NCBI GenBank assembly: GCA_015956445.1
Contig: WIUZ02000013.1
Coordinates: 186,001 to 250,000 of the forward strand
Reading direction: 5' to 3'
DNA: 64,000 bases
DNA from: Thelephora terrestris
Taxonomy: Eukaryota > Basidiomycota > Agaricomycetes > Thelephorales > Thelephoraceae
Shown one piece after another: positions 10,086 through 22,650 of this stretch (the first letter of the stretch is position 1; each line of letters starts with the position of its first letter). Under the pieces are notes generated by a model that worked only from the letters and a program-made list of their open reading frames with translations, did no database searches and was not told the origin of the DNA. Made by a program: the position numbers and the translations under genes.

Positions 10086-11457
10086 TCATTCTGGGAGTTC
10101 GAAATACGATCCTCTTTTTGTTTCATTGGGGCGTTCGGGAGGTGGTCCCGCAATGCGCTGAACCCAAGAAAGCCCCCTAAACCAGTACCACGTCTTCCCA
10201 AGGAGCTGTGTCACCTGAATAAGCGGTGGGACAGCAACAAACAACGCGAAGACCTGAGAGAACGTCAGCTTTCTCGCCCGCCGCACATAGAGCCGAACAC
10301 ACCTGGCCAAAACTGAGAGAGAAAGCGTTGTCCTGTGTACCGTAAGTGCAGAGCTCCACGACAGCGATCCAATATCCCATCGGGAATGCGACGACGGAGA
10401 TAAATTGGATTAATGGGTAGTAATATCCAACCGTTCTCCTAGATCCCTATTCAACGTGGACACTTGGAAGAGGAGCGAAAGCAACTGACCAAACTTTAAC
10501 GAAGCGGGGGCGGTATGGTTCGCCCGGCGGCCAGATCTCCTCCCTCTTCCGTACAATGGCCATGATCCAAGCGGCGATTATGGTAGCGAGTGGGACCGCG
10601 AAGATGATGACTGGGTATACCACCTGATATAGTACGGCCCAGTCCCAGAGGTATTGGAAAGGGATGGTGAGGTAGAAACCCTCAATTGCCGTGCGACCCT
10701 TGCAGGAAGCTTGGGCGAAATTTCTCACACCTTTTGGAAGGTAGGTGTAGATGAAGATAGCCAACCACGCGAGTCCGGAAAACAGAACGACAGATCGTCT
10801 GAAGTAATTTTCGCGCCCTAGCAGGTTCTCCAACCGGTGGTGAGTTGACCAAAACGAACGTATGGAATACCCGACGAAATAGATTGTGATGGGAGAGAGG
10901 ACCAATGCGAGGACGACCAAGGCATGGAATCGGGTAAGGTCTTGTCGGATGATGGCGATGAGGCATGTGAGCAACAGAGAATATATGGTGAGGACCTGCG
11001 ACCAGAAAGCCTCTTTTACTCTTCTAGGTGAATAAAAAACAAGCACAGCTGGCGTCGATTAGCGTTGGTACATAAAGACGGCGTCCAACATACCAACGCA
11101 AAAAGTTGTAACGTAGTCTACACAACGGGGAGAGATCAGAGAGTTGAAGTACAAGTATCCGATGGCACTTACTCGCGATCCGGACCAGCGGGCCTGAATA
11201 AAATAATTCCAGTGAGAAAAGGGAGGATAATGGGTAGATGTGAGAGTCATACCTGCAATTTCGGGGTTTGGACAAAAGCCGAACGGACAGTCATCGTCGC
11301 TGGGGGGTTTGGTGCAGTAGGCAGCAACATACCTCGCGATCTCGGTGGTGAGATTGAGGCAATTCACCATGGGTTTTGAGACCCCGTGGCTGTAAAATGC
11401 ATCGGTGAAGTCCGACTGGAAGCATCCAGTGGTATCCGTAGGAGGTGGGGACGACAT
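10086..11457 (-). CDS. M1: seven-transmembrane protein of the array family
   Basis: Member of the uncharacterised 7TM family of this window; predicted 370 aa. Exons by splice consensus and phase: 11,457-11,253; 11,193-11,173; 11,117-11,094; 11,048-10,490; 10,438-10,303; 10,253-10,086. The N-terminus carries the family motif CPFGFCPNPEIAG. The later exons hold the TM segments, the inner-loop motif SPITIYFVGYSIRSFW and an invariant cysteine in the TM4-TM5 loop (FAQASC). The start is the ATG aligned with the family. Oddities: it has one intron more than the other members (after PEIA), it is the most diverged copy, and it points away from M2. The C-terminal tail (about 20 aa longer than in M3, M5 and M6) is polar. 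Function unknown; a plasma-membrane receptor or transporter role is only inference. Confidence 0.8.
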
Positions 11458-12104
11458 GCCACTGAGGGGAAGGATGGCGATTCGTGGCGGGAGGTATGCC
11501 GAGTTAAAGGCGGGCAAAATGCCAAGACAACTATGCTGGTTTCGTTATGGTGCGTGATGCACGGATGTATCGCTTCTATTGCTCTAATTTTGGCCATCAT
11601 ACTGATGTGGTGATGTGGCTGTGGCGGCAACGGAAATTGGTGAAATGGGTACGAAGGCGGAAGAATGACGGATACTGCTCCGATGCTGGCAGGCAGGCAA
11701 TGCGGCCTCGGTCGATTTGGAGCTGCTGGCCGGGGAAGAGCCTTGGAGGGCGACGACGGTTTCCTTCTCCAAAAGACGACAGCACCGGTTGGCAATGGCA
11801 TGCGGGATCAATCGATCATTAATCATTCCACATAACTGCTTGAGGTGAACCCTTTCGACTTGCAAGCGTGATGATACTTATATCGGTAGGTTCTTGGCAT
11901 ACCGCTCAAGGGTGACGATGGGGTTTTATTAGGGTATGATTTTCGATTCAATTCCGTGCCGACTGGAAATCAGCGAGTTGCCGCCTCCCGTCATATCAAA
12001 GTTTGAGCATCATCAATCTCCTGAAGCGCTGATGCCCGAGGTGACAAATACTTAACTACTGGACTCGCTCGCCTTTCTCTGCACTTTACTGCCCGTCACG
12101 CGTC
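11458..12104. promoter_or_regulatory. Divergent promoter region between M1 and M2
   Basis: About 650 bp separate the start codons of the head-to-head genes M1 and M2, so both promoters must lie here. An ACAAATACTTAA patch about 60 bp before the M2 start may serve as its TATA-like element. The TGGATAAATAG box of M3-M6 is not present. No other gene is visible in the interval. Confidence 0.5.
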
Positions 12105-13807
12105 ATGGCGTCCAACGACGAGCTTCCGCTCACATACCCTCCAGACATAGACTGCCTCGCGGGTTTGTTTGACCCCACCTACTACTACAAAGATCCCAAC
12201 TGCTCCATAACGGACGACGCGGTGAACTTTTTGAACCTCACCGGAACACAGTACAAAAGTTTGAGGCAGTTCATAACTGTGTATTGTTTGAATCCCCCAT
12301 CGGAAGACATCTGCCCGTTCGGTTTTTGTCCCAACCCTGATATCGCTGGTCCGTTGGTCAGGTTCTCGAGTGAGTCAGGTCAAACTTTCTACGATTTTTA
12401 GCTGTGTTGCTGATAGTTCGCCCCAGACTATGTCACTGGATTTTGTCTCAGTAAGCCATTGGTTTCTCCAGATACCTTGTGCACGGCGGAAGGCTTACCT
12501 CCGGCTGCCAGTAATCCTCATCTTCTATTTGCCAAAGCGTGTCAAAGAGGCCTATTGGGCTCAGATGCTCATTACATACTCCCTCCTGCTCACCTGTGGA
12601 GTATCCCTCATCCGAGGAGAGCTGACCCGATATCACGCCATCGTCCTCATCTCCATCGTATGCTCGCCCGTCAACGTCTACTTCACAGGCTACTCTATCC
12701 GAGCCTTCTGGGGCACCCATCGCCTCGACGCTGTGCTCGGCAAGAAGCATTATTTGCGGCGGGCGGTGGTGTTCTTCTCCGTCGCCGTCTGGATCGCAAT
12801 CCTTGTCTATGCTTACCTCCCACACCATTACACCAAGTTTGCTCAGGACTCGTGTCGTTGGGACTCCGTAGCGGAGGCCTTTTTCCTCGGGTCTCCGCTC
12901 ATTTTTCCCATCGCCCTAGCAAGTGCCAAGTTGTACAGGGACCTGGTTGCATTCCTCGCGCTTCCCGTCATCGTCATCGTCGCGTGGGTTTTCGCCATCG
13001 TGCGGAAGAGGAAGGAGATCTGGCCTCCTGGTGAACCGTACAGGCCGAGGTTTGGCAGGGTCTGGTGAGTCCATCGCCGTGGGTTCGATACCAGGAGTGT
13101 GCTGAAGCTATCCCGAAGGAGGAAAATATCAACGGATTACATGTTCCTCCAATTTTTGTCCGTTATCGCGACTCCCACAGCGTACTGGGTCGCGTATGTC
13201 GAAATTGGTGTCTTCAACCAGTGGGACATCGACTACAGCTTGACGTTCGGTCAAGTAAGTCTCGCTCGTATCTCCCAATCGGCCTGATCCTGATACGCCC
13301 ATCTGACCAGCTGCTCGTCGTGTTCTCGACTGTACCTCCGATGATCGAAGTAGGCCGTCTGGCCCCTAGGCTGTGGCGTTGGTTCATCAACATTCACTGG
13401 GTCCGGTACATAACCGGACGTCGAGCCTCCAGAGTCCCCGGTCCAGAAGAAATGGGGTCCCCTGCCGCCAAGTTCGTTGACGAAAAGGAAGGAACGGTCG
13501 ACGACGAGTCCGGTTTCGTGGACGAACTACCTCTCCTGGGCAAAACACAGGAAGCCGACGATTCGGAAGAAATCACCGAGCATGGTCAGTCCCAACTTTC
13601 GCATCCTTATCTCTCTTTTTCTTCTACACGAATCTGCAATTTCGCCCTTGTGGGATCGAGGCTGTCCTGAAAAAGGATTCCCGCTTGCCCTCCTTTTTTT
13701 TTTTTTTTTTGCGAACAAGAGCATCATATCTGATACGCCGTTTACACTGTCATGACACAGATACTCTACTGGATGGCCATAGTGCTGCGCTGGATACCAA
13801 GTACTAA
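12105..13807 (+). CDS. M2: seven-transmembrane protein with acidic C-terminal tail
   Basis: Family member, about 432 aa if the last intron is used. Exons: 12,105-12,369; 12,427-12,450 (24-nt micro-exon); 12,512-13,064; 13,119-13,254; 13,311-13,584; 13,761-13,807. The last splice is uncertain; reading through instead gives a stop at 13,668-13,670. It has the N-terminal YPPDIDC, NCS glycosylation site and CPFGFCPNPDIAG, then seven predicted membrane segments with the loop motif FAQDSC between TM4 and TM5. Unlike M3, M5 and M6, the C-terminus extends by some 60-80 residues that are acidic and Ser/Glu/Asp-rich, probably cytoplasmic. It is divergent from M1 and lacks the minisatellite leader. A run of 18 T occurs in the possible last intron. 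Confidence 0.8.
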
Positions 13808-14374
13808 GCTGAGCGGGAGGAAAGCTTTCATAGGATTCTGGAGATCTCAAAATCGGGACGGAAATCCCTTGTATAAATAGGCGTAGTTCAGTCACTGTAT
13901 TTTTATGTTGTGCTTTCATTTTCATCTGTGTGGGTACGCGGAACTCACGTAGAATAAGGAAACAAACATACTTATGGGTCTTCGAGGTGCGCCTTACGAA
14001 CGTGGCATTTACGAAATCACAGACGGGCTGTCGGCGATTGAAACCAAAGATCCTCCCTATCAGTATCGCCGAAGACGCTTGTGGTCAAGTAGATACAAAA
14101 GAGGAAATGCACCCTCTGCCACGAGGCGAATGCCTGATTATCAAGTTCAAGCTACAGGAGATAGTCTACTGTATGCGTTGGTACTCGAGCGAAATATGTT
14201 GCAGTTGATCCGGGCCTATGGACATATCAAGGAAACTCCGAGGGCACCCGCTGGATATCGCAGCCACGGTGGTGACTACGGAAGGAACCGAAGCCAAGAA
14301 GCCATATGCACACGAACATGTACAGCGGGACTCTGGGAGAGGGAAATACATCACTAGAACTAACGCACATGCTG
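13808..14374. other. Intergenic, no gene seen
   Basis: Between the M2 end and the 3' end of the DUF6533-like gene I see no supported gene. A TATAAATAG at about 13,872-13,880 is present, but no credible plus-strand coding sequence follows it. Confidence 0.4.
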
Positions 14375-15960
14375 TCACTTGCTATTTCTAGGCGGTTGGG
14401 GTATGGTGCCAAGTTCTGTATCCTCCTCATTCGGTGCCGTGGAAGTTAGCGATAGTTCGTGTAGTCCCCCGGGTACTCGTGGTGCGAAGCAGATGGTTCT
14501 ATCCTCCGCCGACCTCGCATTGGTCATTGTGTCGAGAGACCACTCCACCGTGGATCCGACAGCGGCTTTCTTTAAAGAGAGCATAAGGCGTGAAGCCATG
14601 ACCGGGACAAAAATCGTGTTCGCCCTGCAGAACGAAAGTGTATATCAGGATCAGTCGCTCAGCGGTCACTCCAAAACCAAAGGGGGAAATAAACACTCAC
14701 ATCGCGGGCATAAGCTGGACGCTCTCCTGAACATACGCACTCGATAAGTACAACGCGAACGATACTCCTCGGGCGTATATACCACATACCGGGGCGACGA
14801 AGAGAAGGAGCGTGGACAGAAAATGGGCGGAGAATATGAGGATGAAGTAGAACGTTGCGTCCCGTAGGATGGTGTTCAAGATGCTCGGCATCGTCGGGTA
14901 TTCGTACATTCTCGATCTCCTCGCTGTGACTACAATGATCGAGAACGCGAGAACGTCTGCCACGTCGCAGCATAGAGAAAGATCAAACGGAGGTGCATCA
15001 GGACCCGAAAAAGTTGATCAGGAATGAAGGTAGGTGTATGAGGGCGAAGGCGTACCGAAAACCATCGCCGTGATGTAGTAAATGAGCTTCCCGACGTTAT
15101 AATTCTTATGAATGCAAATCTTGAATGCGTCCAGGTCGATGTCTGGCAACGGTGCCACTAGAAACAGATGTGAGTTTGGGTGCGTCGGGTAAATGTTCGA
15201 GAGACTCGCATGGGCCTGATGCGATCCAAAAAATGGAGAAAATACCGTTACAAATCTCTACGACAATTACCAGGGCAAGTGCACCACCGAGCAGCTTATG
15301 CCTCCGGGTTATGGCATATATCCTTTAGTAAACCAAAAACATTCAGCCTCAATATGAACTCGCCACTACCAGGGGAGGATCACGAGACCTTAACGCGATC
15401 GCGGTTTGAGCGAAAATAGTAACGGCGCTCGAATCGAAGATCGGCATCCATTGGGTGCGCTCGCAGCTATACGATCGTCGAATCTGGGTAGGTAGGGATC
15501 AACGAGAATGACGCGACGTACAACTGCGGAAGAACATATGAGCGCGGCATCACGGTGACGTCGTGGACAGCAACCCACAGGTTTTTCGAAATGAAACATG
15601 GTGATGTGAGCCCAGATAAGATGTATCAGGGGGGTGTACCTGTTCTACGCCACGATTAAGCCCACGAGGATGTGAAACAGTTCGGAGTGCCGTACCGCGA
15701 TGAACAATCCGAACACTATCAAACGAGCGTGTTCAGACCTATAAATCCTTTTAACGAGCTGGAGGGATGCTTACCCCAGGACTTCCTCCCGGACCACGCA
15801 TACCGTATCTGCAACGCAGTGAAAACCCGACACCACGATGAAAACAAATGCGATGCACCTCATCTCCAAGGGTTAAAAGGTAGTCGTATATCCACAAATA
15901 TTGTACAGCGGTCAAGAGCAACTGCACGATTTTCGAATTGGGATTAGCTCGGCAGCCTCA
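14375..15960 (-). CDS. DUF6533-type multi-pass membrane protein gene, N-terminal half uncertain
   Basis: The 3' half is coherent. An exon ending near 15,050 (CIHKNYNVGKLIYYITAMVF) continues into about 14,970-14,701 (DVLAFSIIVVTARRSR, then ILRDATFYFILIFSAHFLS) and, after an intron 14,700-14,625, into 14,624-14,375 (NTIFVPVMASRLMLSLKKA, then an acidic tail and stop). The ILRDATFYF-type segment and MASRLMLSL are typical of Agaricomycete DUF6533 membrane proteins. Near 15,870-15,930 the N-terminal signature YLWIYDYLLTLGDEV is visible. Between these parts the frame cannot be followed cleanly and no start ATG is obvious, so the gene may be decayed in its first half. Function unknown. It is unrelated by sequence to M1-M6. 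Confidence 0.5.
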
Positions 15961-16429
15961 GCGATATCTTGAAAATGGAGGAGCCACCTTAACCTCGAAT
16001 CTAGAGACACCCATTAGACCAGGAACGTTGAAGGAGAGGAAGGAGTACGCACAGTTGTTCTCCGGCCTGGGTCAATGCTGCAGGATCCATCTAGGATGGT
16101 CAACCTTTACATACGCTGCATGCTTCCAAGCCTCACGGAAGTCCTACCTTGACTATACGGTGTACGAGGAAGGAAGTCGCGGGGCGCTGTACTGTCTGTT
16201 GGTGCACTCCGTGGGGAGGGTATGGCAGAAGGAATGGGGGTCATAGCCTTAAGTGGGCGGAATGTCCATTAGTTAAGGGGCCCCGTTGACTAAACCCTAA
16301 TTTCGATCTACAGCCAGACTCACGTCAATCTTTACGTGTGGATGTTGTCTGTCACCGGTCGCTCTCGCCACCGGTCTCGAATCATTACGTGCTTCGGTGC
16401 TGATAACATCCAAGTGCCGTCGTGATAAA

Positions 16430-18405
16430 CAATTTGCTCTTGTGTCATGACTTGGGCCTTGACCGTCTCAGTTCCAGGTTACTTTCTAGGGAAGGAGAAG
16501 ACGCGTGGCAAAGGGAGTTCGTTGGTAGTCACTAAGTATCCTAGGGAAAGCAGAAAGTCTCAGAGGGTCCCCTGAATTTTCCCCGGGAGAATATAGAGCA
16601 CGAACCGCACTCATGATAATTCGCAGGCAGTAAACCGCATCTTCTGCGATCGAAGGGGGTGGGCGATGGCCTCACAAACACCGGGATTGGATAGAAGACA
16701 AGTCGCAGCGCCCCCGTTCTTGGTTTGTATTCTGGAGGTCGTGCTATTTTGGTGTCCATCCACACCGTTCGCCTTGAGTAACCAAATTACCAGCTCGCGA
16801 ATCCGGAGTGACTGATCGTCGCAGGCGGAGGAAGTAAAGTGCATCCTTTTCGCAATCAGTGCGCTTCCGACGACCATCTTAAGACGCGCGCGGCGCAACC
16901 TGACCGATTTGAGGTGAAGTTGGAGGGAGAAGGGTAAACACACGCTAGACTCATCGCCAGTTCAAGTGGCATGACGGAGGTGTCTTTGTGTCTCGTTGTG
17001 GTGTCAGGGAGAAGGGCAGGGGCTCGCTGCGTGAACTTGAATGTGGGGAATTGAAACAAATCTCGGCTGCTGGGCTTCGCGACATTCTGTGCGGTGCCTG
17101 GTGGTGTGGAGCCTATGAGTGGCATCGTGCTGGGAAGTAGAAGACGGGAACGGATCACCGACGTCGATCAGTACCTGTCACTTCGTGATGTCACCCACGG
17201 AACGCACACAACAATGTCGGCGGAAACAACAAGGTGTCCCTTTGAGGCTTCCCGAGCTTCAGTCGCGCCTCTCCTGTGAGCCGTTCTGCGTTGCAAATCC
17301 GCCTGTCGAGCAACCGCGTTGGGTAAGATGTTCGAACGGAGAGCCTTGGGGCGCGCCCTAAACTCACTATCCGTCAAAGTGTTGGGCACCAGTTTTACAG
17401 CAACCGGACTGGGACGGAAGGCACCCGACTCAAGGCACCCCTTTGTTTGAAGTTCTCAGCGTTCCGGGTCCTGGCTTGGGTTCGAGAGACCTTACCAGTT
17501 TGGCGTCCGATTAAATCATTCGCCCTTGATCCATTTTCGCCTCGGTGATCTCATCACCCGTTCCCAAATCTTCGCGCATCCAGGGAGAACCGGCCGATGG
17601 GAGCGAGGAGAATTCTATGTGACGCTGTCTTTGAATATTTGTTGGCATTTGGACTTATGCAAACCGCACGGTATTAGGGATTTAGCCGTAAAGGCCTCAG
17701 TCCCGGCCCCACGGTGTTTGACCGCCTGGTACCGGCATCCAAACAGCTCTGTCCTTGGATGACGTATCCAGTCGCGTGCGACTTCGCGGAGCGCAAGGAG
17801 AAGCGGATCTCGTGAGTCCTGTGAACCCAGAATTGTCGAACCCAGAGTCTGCCAAGAGGGTGGAACCCCCAAGTTTCCATTCACGAATAGGGTATCGTCA
17901 TTTGACAACATTCCCAAACTGGCAAAAAACCTCGTTGAAGCAGAACGAAGGTAGGCTCCTGGGCTTCATGACATTGAGTATGATATCGCAAAACGGTCCT
18001 CGAACGTGTCGTAGATGGAGGTAACAGAGTACTGTCAGAGAAAAGGTCATCGACAGTGCGAATCTTGGGAACCAGCAAAATCAAAGATATCCTAGATTCG
18101 CGGTGTCCCAAGGACCCGCTGGCCCGGAAGCATCAGGACAACAGGTACTAGTAAGAGCCCACTAAGGCACGGTGGGGAGAATCTGTAAATGAGGAAACGG
18201 AGGAAGGAGGGGCGTCTAAATTAGCAGCGGCTATGGCTTGGGCGAGAGGGTGCGATACTGCCTTCCGGGGAAAATAAAAGTGTCCATGAGCTGGCGTGGG
18301 TAAGAGTGACCTCGCCGAAAAGATGACCCTTTTGTTTCACCTCGAAGGGATTGGTGAGGGGAATAGTGGACGCTCCGAACTCCTTGAGGAACGAGGTAGA
18401 GTCGA
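16430..18405 (+). repeat. Inverted duplication, left arm
   Basis: This stretch reappears in reverse complement at 26,155-28,087. Matching anchors include GTGTCATGACTTGGGCCTTGACCG (16,444 region, against 28,04x) and CTCCTTGAGGAACGAGG (18,38x, against 26,16x). The arms differ by point changes and small indels, so the duplication is not brand new. The right end of this arm includes the sequence just upstream of intact EAF7. I see no supported gene inside; short open frames (for example 16,856-17,158 minus) are only partly kept in the other arm. Confidence 0.8.
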
Positions 18406-18503
18406 GGTGTGGGCTGTCCGAAGAGTTGATCAACAACGTTAACCTGATGATCTTGAAGCGCTCGCTTCCCCATCCACCGCGCTCGCGCAAGCGACGAACA
18501 ACG

Positions 18504-19447
18504 ATGTCTTCCGGCTCGAAGGATTTCCTCGACACCGCAGAAGGCGAAGTCTCCCTCTTCCGTTCCATAATGCGCACCAGACCCGTCGGCATTCATCGCC
18601 ACGTCCACATTTTGGCCATACACAACTCGATATACCGTGACACTGGGTCTAAGGTGCCCATGAAAGATATTTGGGCCAAGCTTGGCAGGATGTACGATTT
18701 AGATGCTCTCGAAAATGCCGTGAGTTCTCTCCTGTGGTGGTGTTCTACGATCCCCAGCTCCTGCATCCACATTGGTCCTGTCGTGACTGACACGGTTTTG
18801 TTCCCGCACGTGTAGGAGCTCAACGGCGATGATCCCAACTCCGGCTCCAACTCCCCATCTTCGGACGAAAACCTCCAAGTGCACCCAAGCTTCAAAGAAG
18901 AATTTAACCCATCCGCTCACGACGAAAGTTACGAATCCTACTTCGCGGCTCGACGCGTCAGATCCAGCTCAGCCACTCCAACACCTTCACCTTCACCTCC
19001 GCCAGGTCCCACTAGGACCGGGAGCGCACCGAATTCCAGCATACGAGGGAGCGATGTGGGGAAGAAGCAGAGGCATAAAGAGAAACTCAAGTTGGCTGGG
19101 TTGGACGATAGCGACAGCAGCGCTTTGACCCAAAGTGGGGATGAAGTGGAGGAGAGCTCTCCTCCCCTGCAGGATCAACCGAAACCGGGAACAGAGGGTG
19201 ATACGGAAGTGGGGGAGGATGTGGAAATGGCGGAACGTTCATCGCCTGGTGAGCCTTGATCTCCACCGCTGTGACCATTTGTGTCGGCCGCGTCGCTTTG
19301 CTCATGCGGCATGTCTTCCACACAGAACCTGTGCCAGTCGTGAAACAGCCGAAAGCCCAGAAGACTGCTAAGAAAGGTGCTTCTGCTCGTACTCGCTCAA
19401 GTGTAGCCGCTGCATTGTCTAGACCGACCAAGAAACGAAAGCGGTAG
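18504..19447 (+). CDS. EAF7: EAF7 homologue (NuA4 histone acetyltransferase subunit), intact copy A
   Basis: Predicted 256 aa from exons 18,504-18,719, 18,816-19,248 and 19,326-19,447, all with GT-AG borders and matching phase. Exon 1 carries the EAF7/MRGBP core: EGEVSLFRSIMRTRPVGIHR, IYRDTGSKVPMKDIWAKLG and YDLDALE. Exon 2 has the PSFKEEF segment, a Pro/Ser-rich linker and an acidic stretch with SALTQSGDE. Exon 3 ends in a basic nuclear-localisation tail (RPTKKRKR). EAF7 is known as a nuclear subunit of the NuA4 acetyltransferase complex. The ATG immediately before SSGSKDF gives the expected length. Oddity: exons 2-3 and the downstream spacer are nearly identical to pseudogene copy C, while exon 1 is canonical, so the gene is a mosaic at the edge of the array. 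Confidence 0.85.
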
Positions 19448-19809
19448 AGTGACAGGTGTGGCGCACTTGGACCGTTCGCCGCGCGTTGGTTCTACGAGCC
19501 ACGACCTACCCGTGCTTTTGTGAGGATGTCCGACGAGTCTTGGGTTCGCAGCGCTGTGAACGGGAACACGCCATCGTCCGTACTCCATGTGAGTGACCGT
19601 GAAATTTGATCTCCCTCACAAACGTCGTCACGGCGAGCGTTCTGCTGATCATCACCGTGCGACATGCCAGGTTGCTTTGTAATTGTACTGGTCTCCCTGC
19701 AATAATATTGACCCTGCCCCGAGAAGCTGATTTAAGTGCGGTGTAGAGCCTGAAGCCTGAAGCTCCCTGGATCGCAAGTGCTGACCGATGGAATTGATGG
19801 TCAACGTGG

Positions 19810-21235
19810 ATTCCCGTGGCTATCTCAGCCATAACATTCAATAAGCCATGTAAAACCTGGCTCGCCCAACAGAGAGGCTTCTTCTCCCCCTACCCTCATG
19901 CTGTTTCGGTCTTGCGGTTCAATATGGCCCGGACAGAGTGGATTTGGGGTGCAAACCGGCCGGTGATGGATATGTCCCTGACCGGTGACCAGCAAAACAT
20001 ACCGCCACGCTCCAGTCAATGAGAGACGTTCAATCACTTCGGGTGCATCCTTTGCACGTTCATTGGAAACGGACAAGGCGAAGGTGGATGTCGCCGGTCG
20101 TCGACCCCGATTCGGTAGTGTCACCTCGGTGTTATCGATCGTTCCATGCAGCTTACCGCGCGGAAAATGCTGGCGATACGCAGCAACGGAGGAGGAAGGG
20201 GCACCTGGAGACCTTGAGTTTCACCAGAACAAAGGGGCAGACCGCGTGTGGGTGAGATGAATCCCGCCACGTTCGGAAGAAATCCACAAAATTGTGAGAC
20301 AGATGGCCTTTGTTAAGTGAGATGATAACTTGGAGTGTACACACCCGGGATCATTGTAAGTGATGCGAGAAACAGTTGGAAATATGCCGCCCAACCCTGA
20401 CCCCACAAATCTTCTGAATAGTCGTCTGTTGCTCGTGATAAACTTGTTATTCAACGGCCATTGTATGTGTGCGGGCGAGCCGCGGTCCCTGAGACATTTT
20501 TGAAGGAACAGGGTGCTGATTCGTCGAGCTAAAGCTTGTCCCGTCGTCGCAGGATCTTGTGCGTAAGCTTTCGTTCCTTGGAACGGCTGAGTACAAAGTT
20601 CCTAACGAGTCGATAAGGGTTGTCATCTTTGTTGCCAACCGGGCCGGTGAATATGTCAAATATTTTCCACTGGTCCCGTTTTATCTGACTGCGTGATCTG
20701 GTCCCTTGTACAGCCAATCGTTGGCTTTCTCCTTCGTTATGTCCCGTTTCCCTGTGATCTGCGGAGGCTTTCCTCCTGCGTAGAGGTTCTTAGGCACGAT
20801 AGCGGGCCATGCCAGGGGTCAGCGGTAGTGATTATCCGTCAATATAAACTTGTACATGTCAGCGGACGCAAGCGGGCACCTCAGCCTCATAGCTGCCCAT
20901 GTTGGTCTTAGTTTATTTGAAAAATGTCGTCGGACCGATTCATCTACTGGGGGAGGTTGATCAGAACAGTCGCTAAGATGTAAGTTCACCTGATCTGTCT
21001 GCTTCGTCCGTCACGTTACTATTCACCAAGCAACAGCTCGGAAACCAAATCCTTTGCATTGCGAGCGACGACTATGTTTGTGTTCTTCTGAAGGAAGACG
21101 ATCCGGACAGTCGCTGGGATACTGGCTCACATTTTTTGCAAGCTTCACCCGCCAGGCAACTCAATGGCTTGGATACTGAATCCTTTCCATTGCGGGCGAG
21201 TGCTATGTTCGTGCTCTCTCAGAGGTGATGTCGGC
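19810..21235. repeat. Spacer unit R1
   Basis: First tandem copy of the spacer unit. It is slightly more diverged from R2 than R2 is from the copy at 31.9-33.4 kb, judged by eye over the 20,400-20,700 versus 21,840-22,130 stretch. Confidence 0.65.
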
Positions 21236-21239
21236 TTGA

Positions 21240-22650
21240 ATGTATCTCCTTGCCATGGCTAACTCGGTCATAACCCATGGAAAACCTGGCTGGCTCAACG
21301 GAGAAGCTTCTTTTCCCTTCTACCCTCATGCCGCTTCGGTCTTGCGGTTCAATATGGCCCGGACAGAGTGGGTTCGGGGTGCAAACCGGCCGGTGATGGA
21401 TATGTCCCTGACCGGTGACCAACAAAACATACCGCCACGCTCCAGTCAATGAGAGACGTTCAATCACTTCGGGTGCATCCTTTGCACGTTCATTGGAAAC
21501 GGACAAGGCGAAGGTGGATGTCGCCAGTCGTCGACCCCGATTCGGTAGTATCACCTCGGTGTTATCGATCGTTCCATGCAGCTTACCGCGCGGAAAATGC
21601 TGGCGATACGCAGCAACGGAGGAGGAAGGGGCACCTGGAGACCTTGAGTTTCACCAGAACAAAGGGGCAGACCGCGTGTGGGTGAGATGAATCCCGCCAC
21701 GTTCGGAAGAAATCCACAAAATTGTGAGACAGATGGCCTTTGTGAAGCGAGATGACAACTTGAAGGGTGTACACCCGGTAACATTGTAAGTGATGCGAGA
21801 AACAGCTGGAAATATGCCGCCCAACCCTGACCCCACACATCCCCCGAATTGTCGTCTGTTGCTCGTGATGCACTTGTTATTCGACGGCCATTGTATGTGT
21901 GCGCACGAGCCGCGGTCCCTGAGACATTTTTGGAGGAACAGCGTGCTGCCAAACGCTTGCGCCATCGGCCGCATCTTACACGTAAGCTTTCTTTCCTTGG
22001 AACGGCTGAGTACAAATTTCCTAACGAGTCGATAAGGGTTGTCATCTTCCTTGCCCACCGGGCATATATGTCAAACATTTGCCGCAGTCCTGGTCCCGTT
22101 TTATCTGAACGTACGTGATGTGGTCCCTTGTACATCCGATCTTTGGCTGTCTCCTTCGCTATGTCCCGTTTCCCTGTAATCCGCGCAGGTTTTTCTCCTG
22201 CGTGGAGGCACGGTGGCGGGCCATACCACGCGTCAGCGGTAGTGATTATCTGTCAATTTAAATTTTTCCATGTCAGCGGAGGCAAGCGGGGGACGTTGAT
22301 CAGAACAGCCGCTGGGATGCAAGCTCACCTGTATCTGTCAGCTTCGTTCGCCACGTTACTGATCTCCAAGCAGCGGCTCGGAAACAGAATACTTGGCATT
22401 GCGAGCGACGACTTTGTTTTTGTTCCTTTGAGGGGAGACGATGAGAACAGTCGCTGGGACACTGATTCACCTGTTTCTGCCAGCTTCACGGGCCACGCTA
22501 CTCAACGGCTTGGGTGCCGAATTCTTTCCGTTGCGGGCGAGTAGCGTGTTCGTGCTCTCTCAGAGGTGATGTCAGTTTGAATGTATCTCCGTAAAATGTG
22601 CCGCGCCCTTTCAGCAATGTAGTGGCGGTGAAGATCAAGGGTAAGTCCAG
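21240..22650. repeat. Spacer unit R2
   Basis: Second tandem copy. From about 21,320 to 22,330 it is almost base-for-base the same as 32,060-33,060, which suggests recent duplication or gene conversion between blocks. Confidence 0.7.

Noticed and set aside
14379-14747. Plus-strand open frame of 122 codons
   Set aside because: It is the antisense shadow of the last exons of the DUF6533-like gene, which has coherent motifs on the minus strand.
16856-17158. Minus-strand frame of 100 codons within the inverted repeat, with a related frame at 27,253-27,579
   Set aside because: Partly kept in the two arms but interrupted by small indels in different places, with no known motif; more likely non-coding.
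18351-18503. Upstream extension of the EAF7 frame
   Set aside because: The frame is open from 18,351 but without ATG before 18,504, and the extra residues do not resemble the EAF7 family; this stretch is also part of the inverted duplication.
19985-20260. 91-codon frame repeated in R1, R2 and R3
   Set aside because: Same reason as above; differences between copies are too few to show a coding pattern, and frames on the other strand are equally open.
21551-22135. Minus-strand open frame of 194 codons in spacer R2, also open at 32,287-32,871
   Set aside because: The two spacers are nearly identical, so shared openness is not evidence of coding. The sequence has no recognisable motif, and the R1 copy does not keep the frame at full length.
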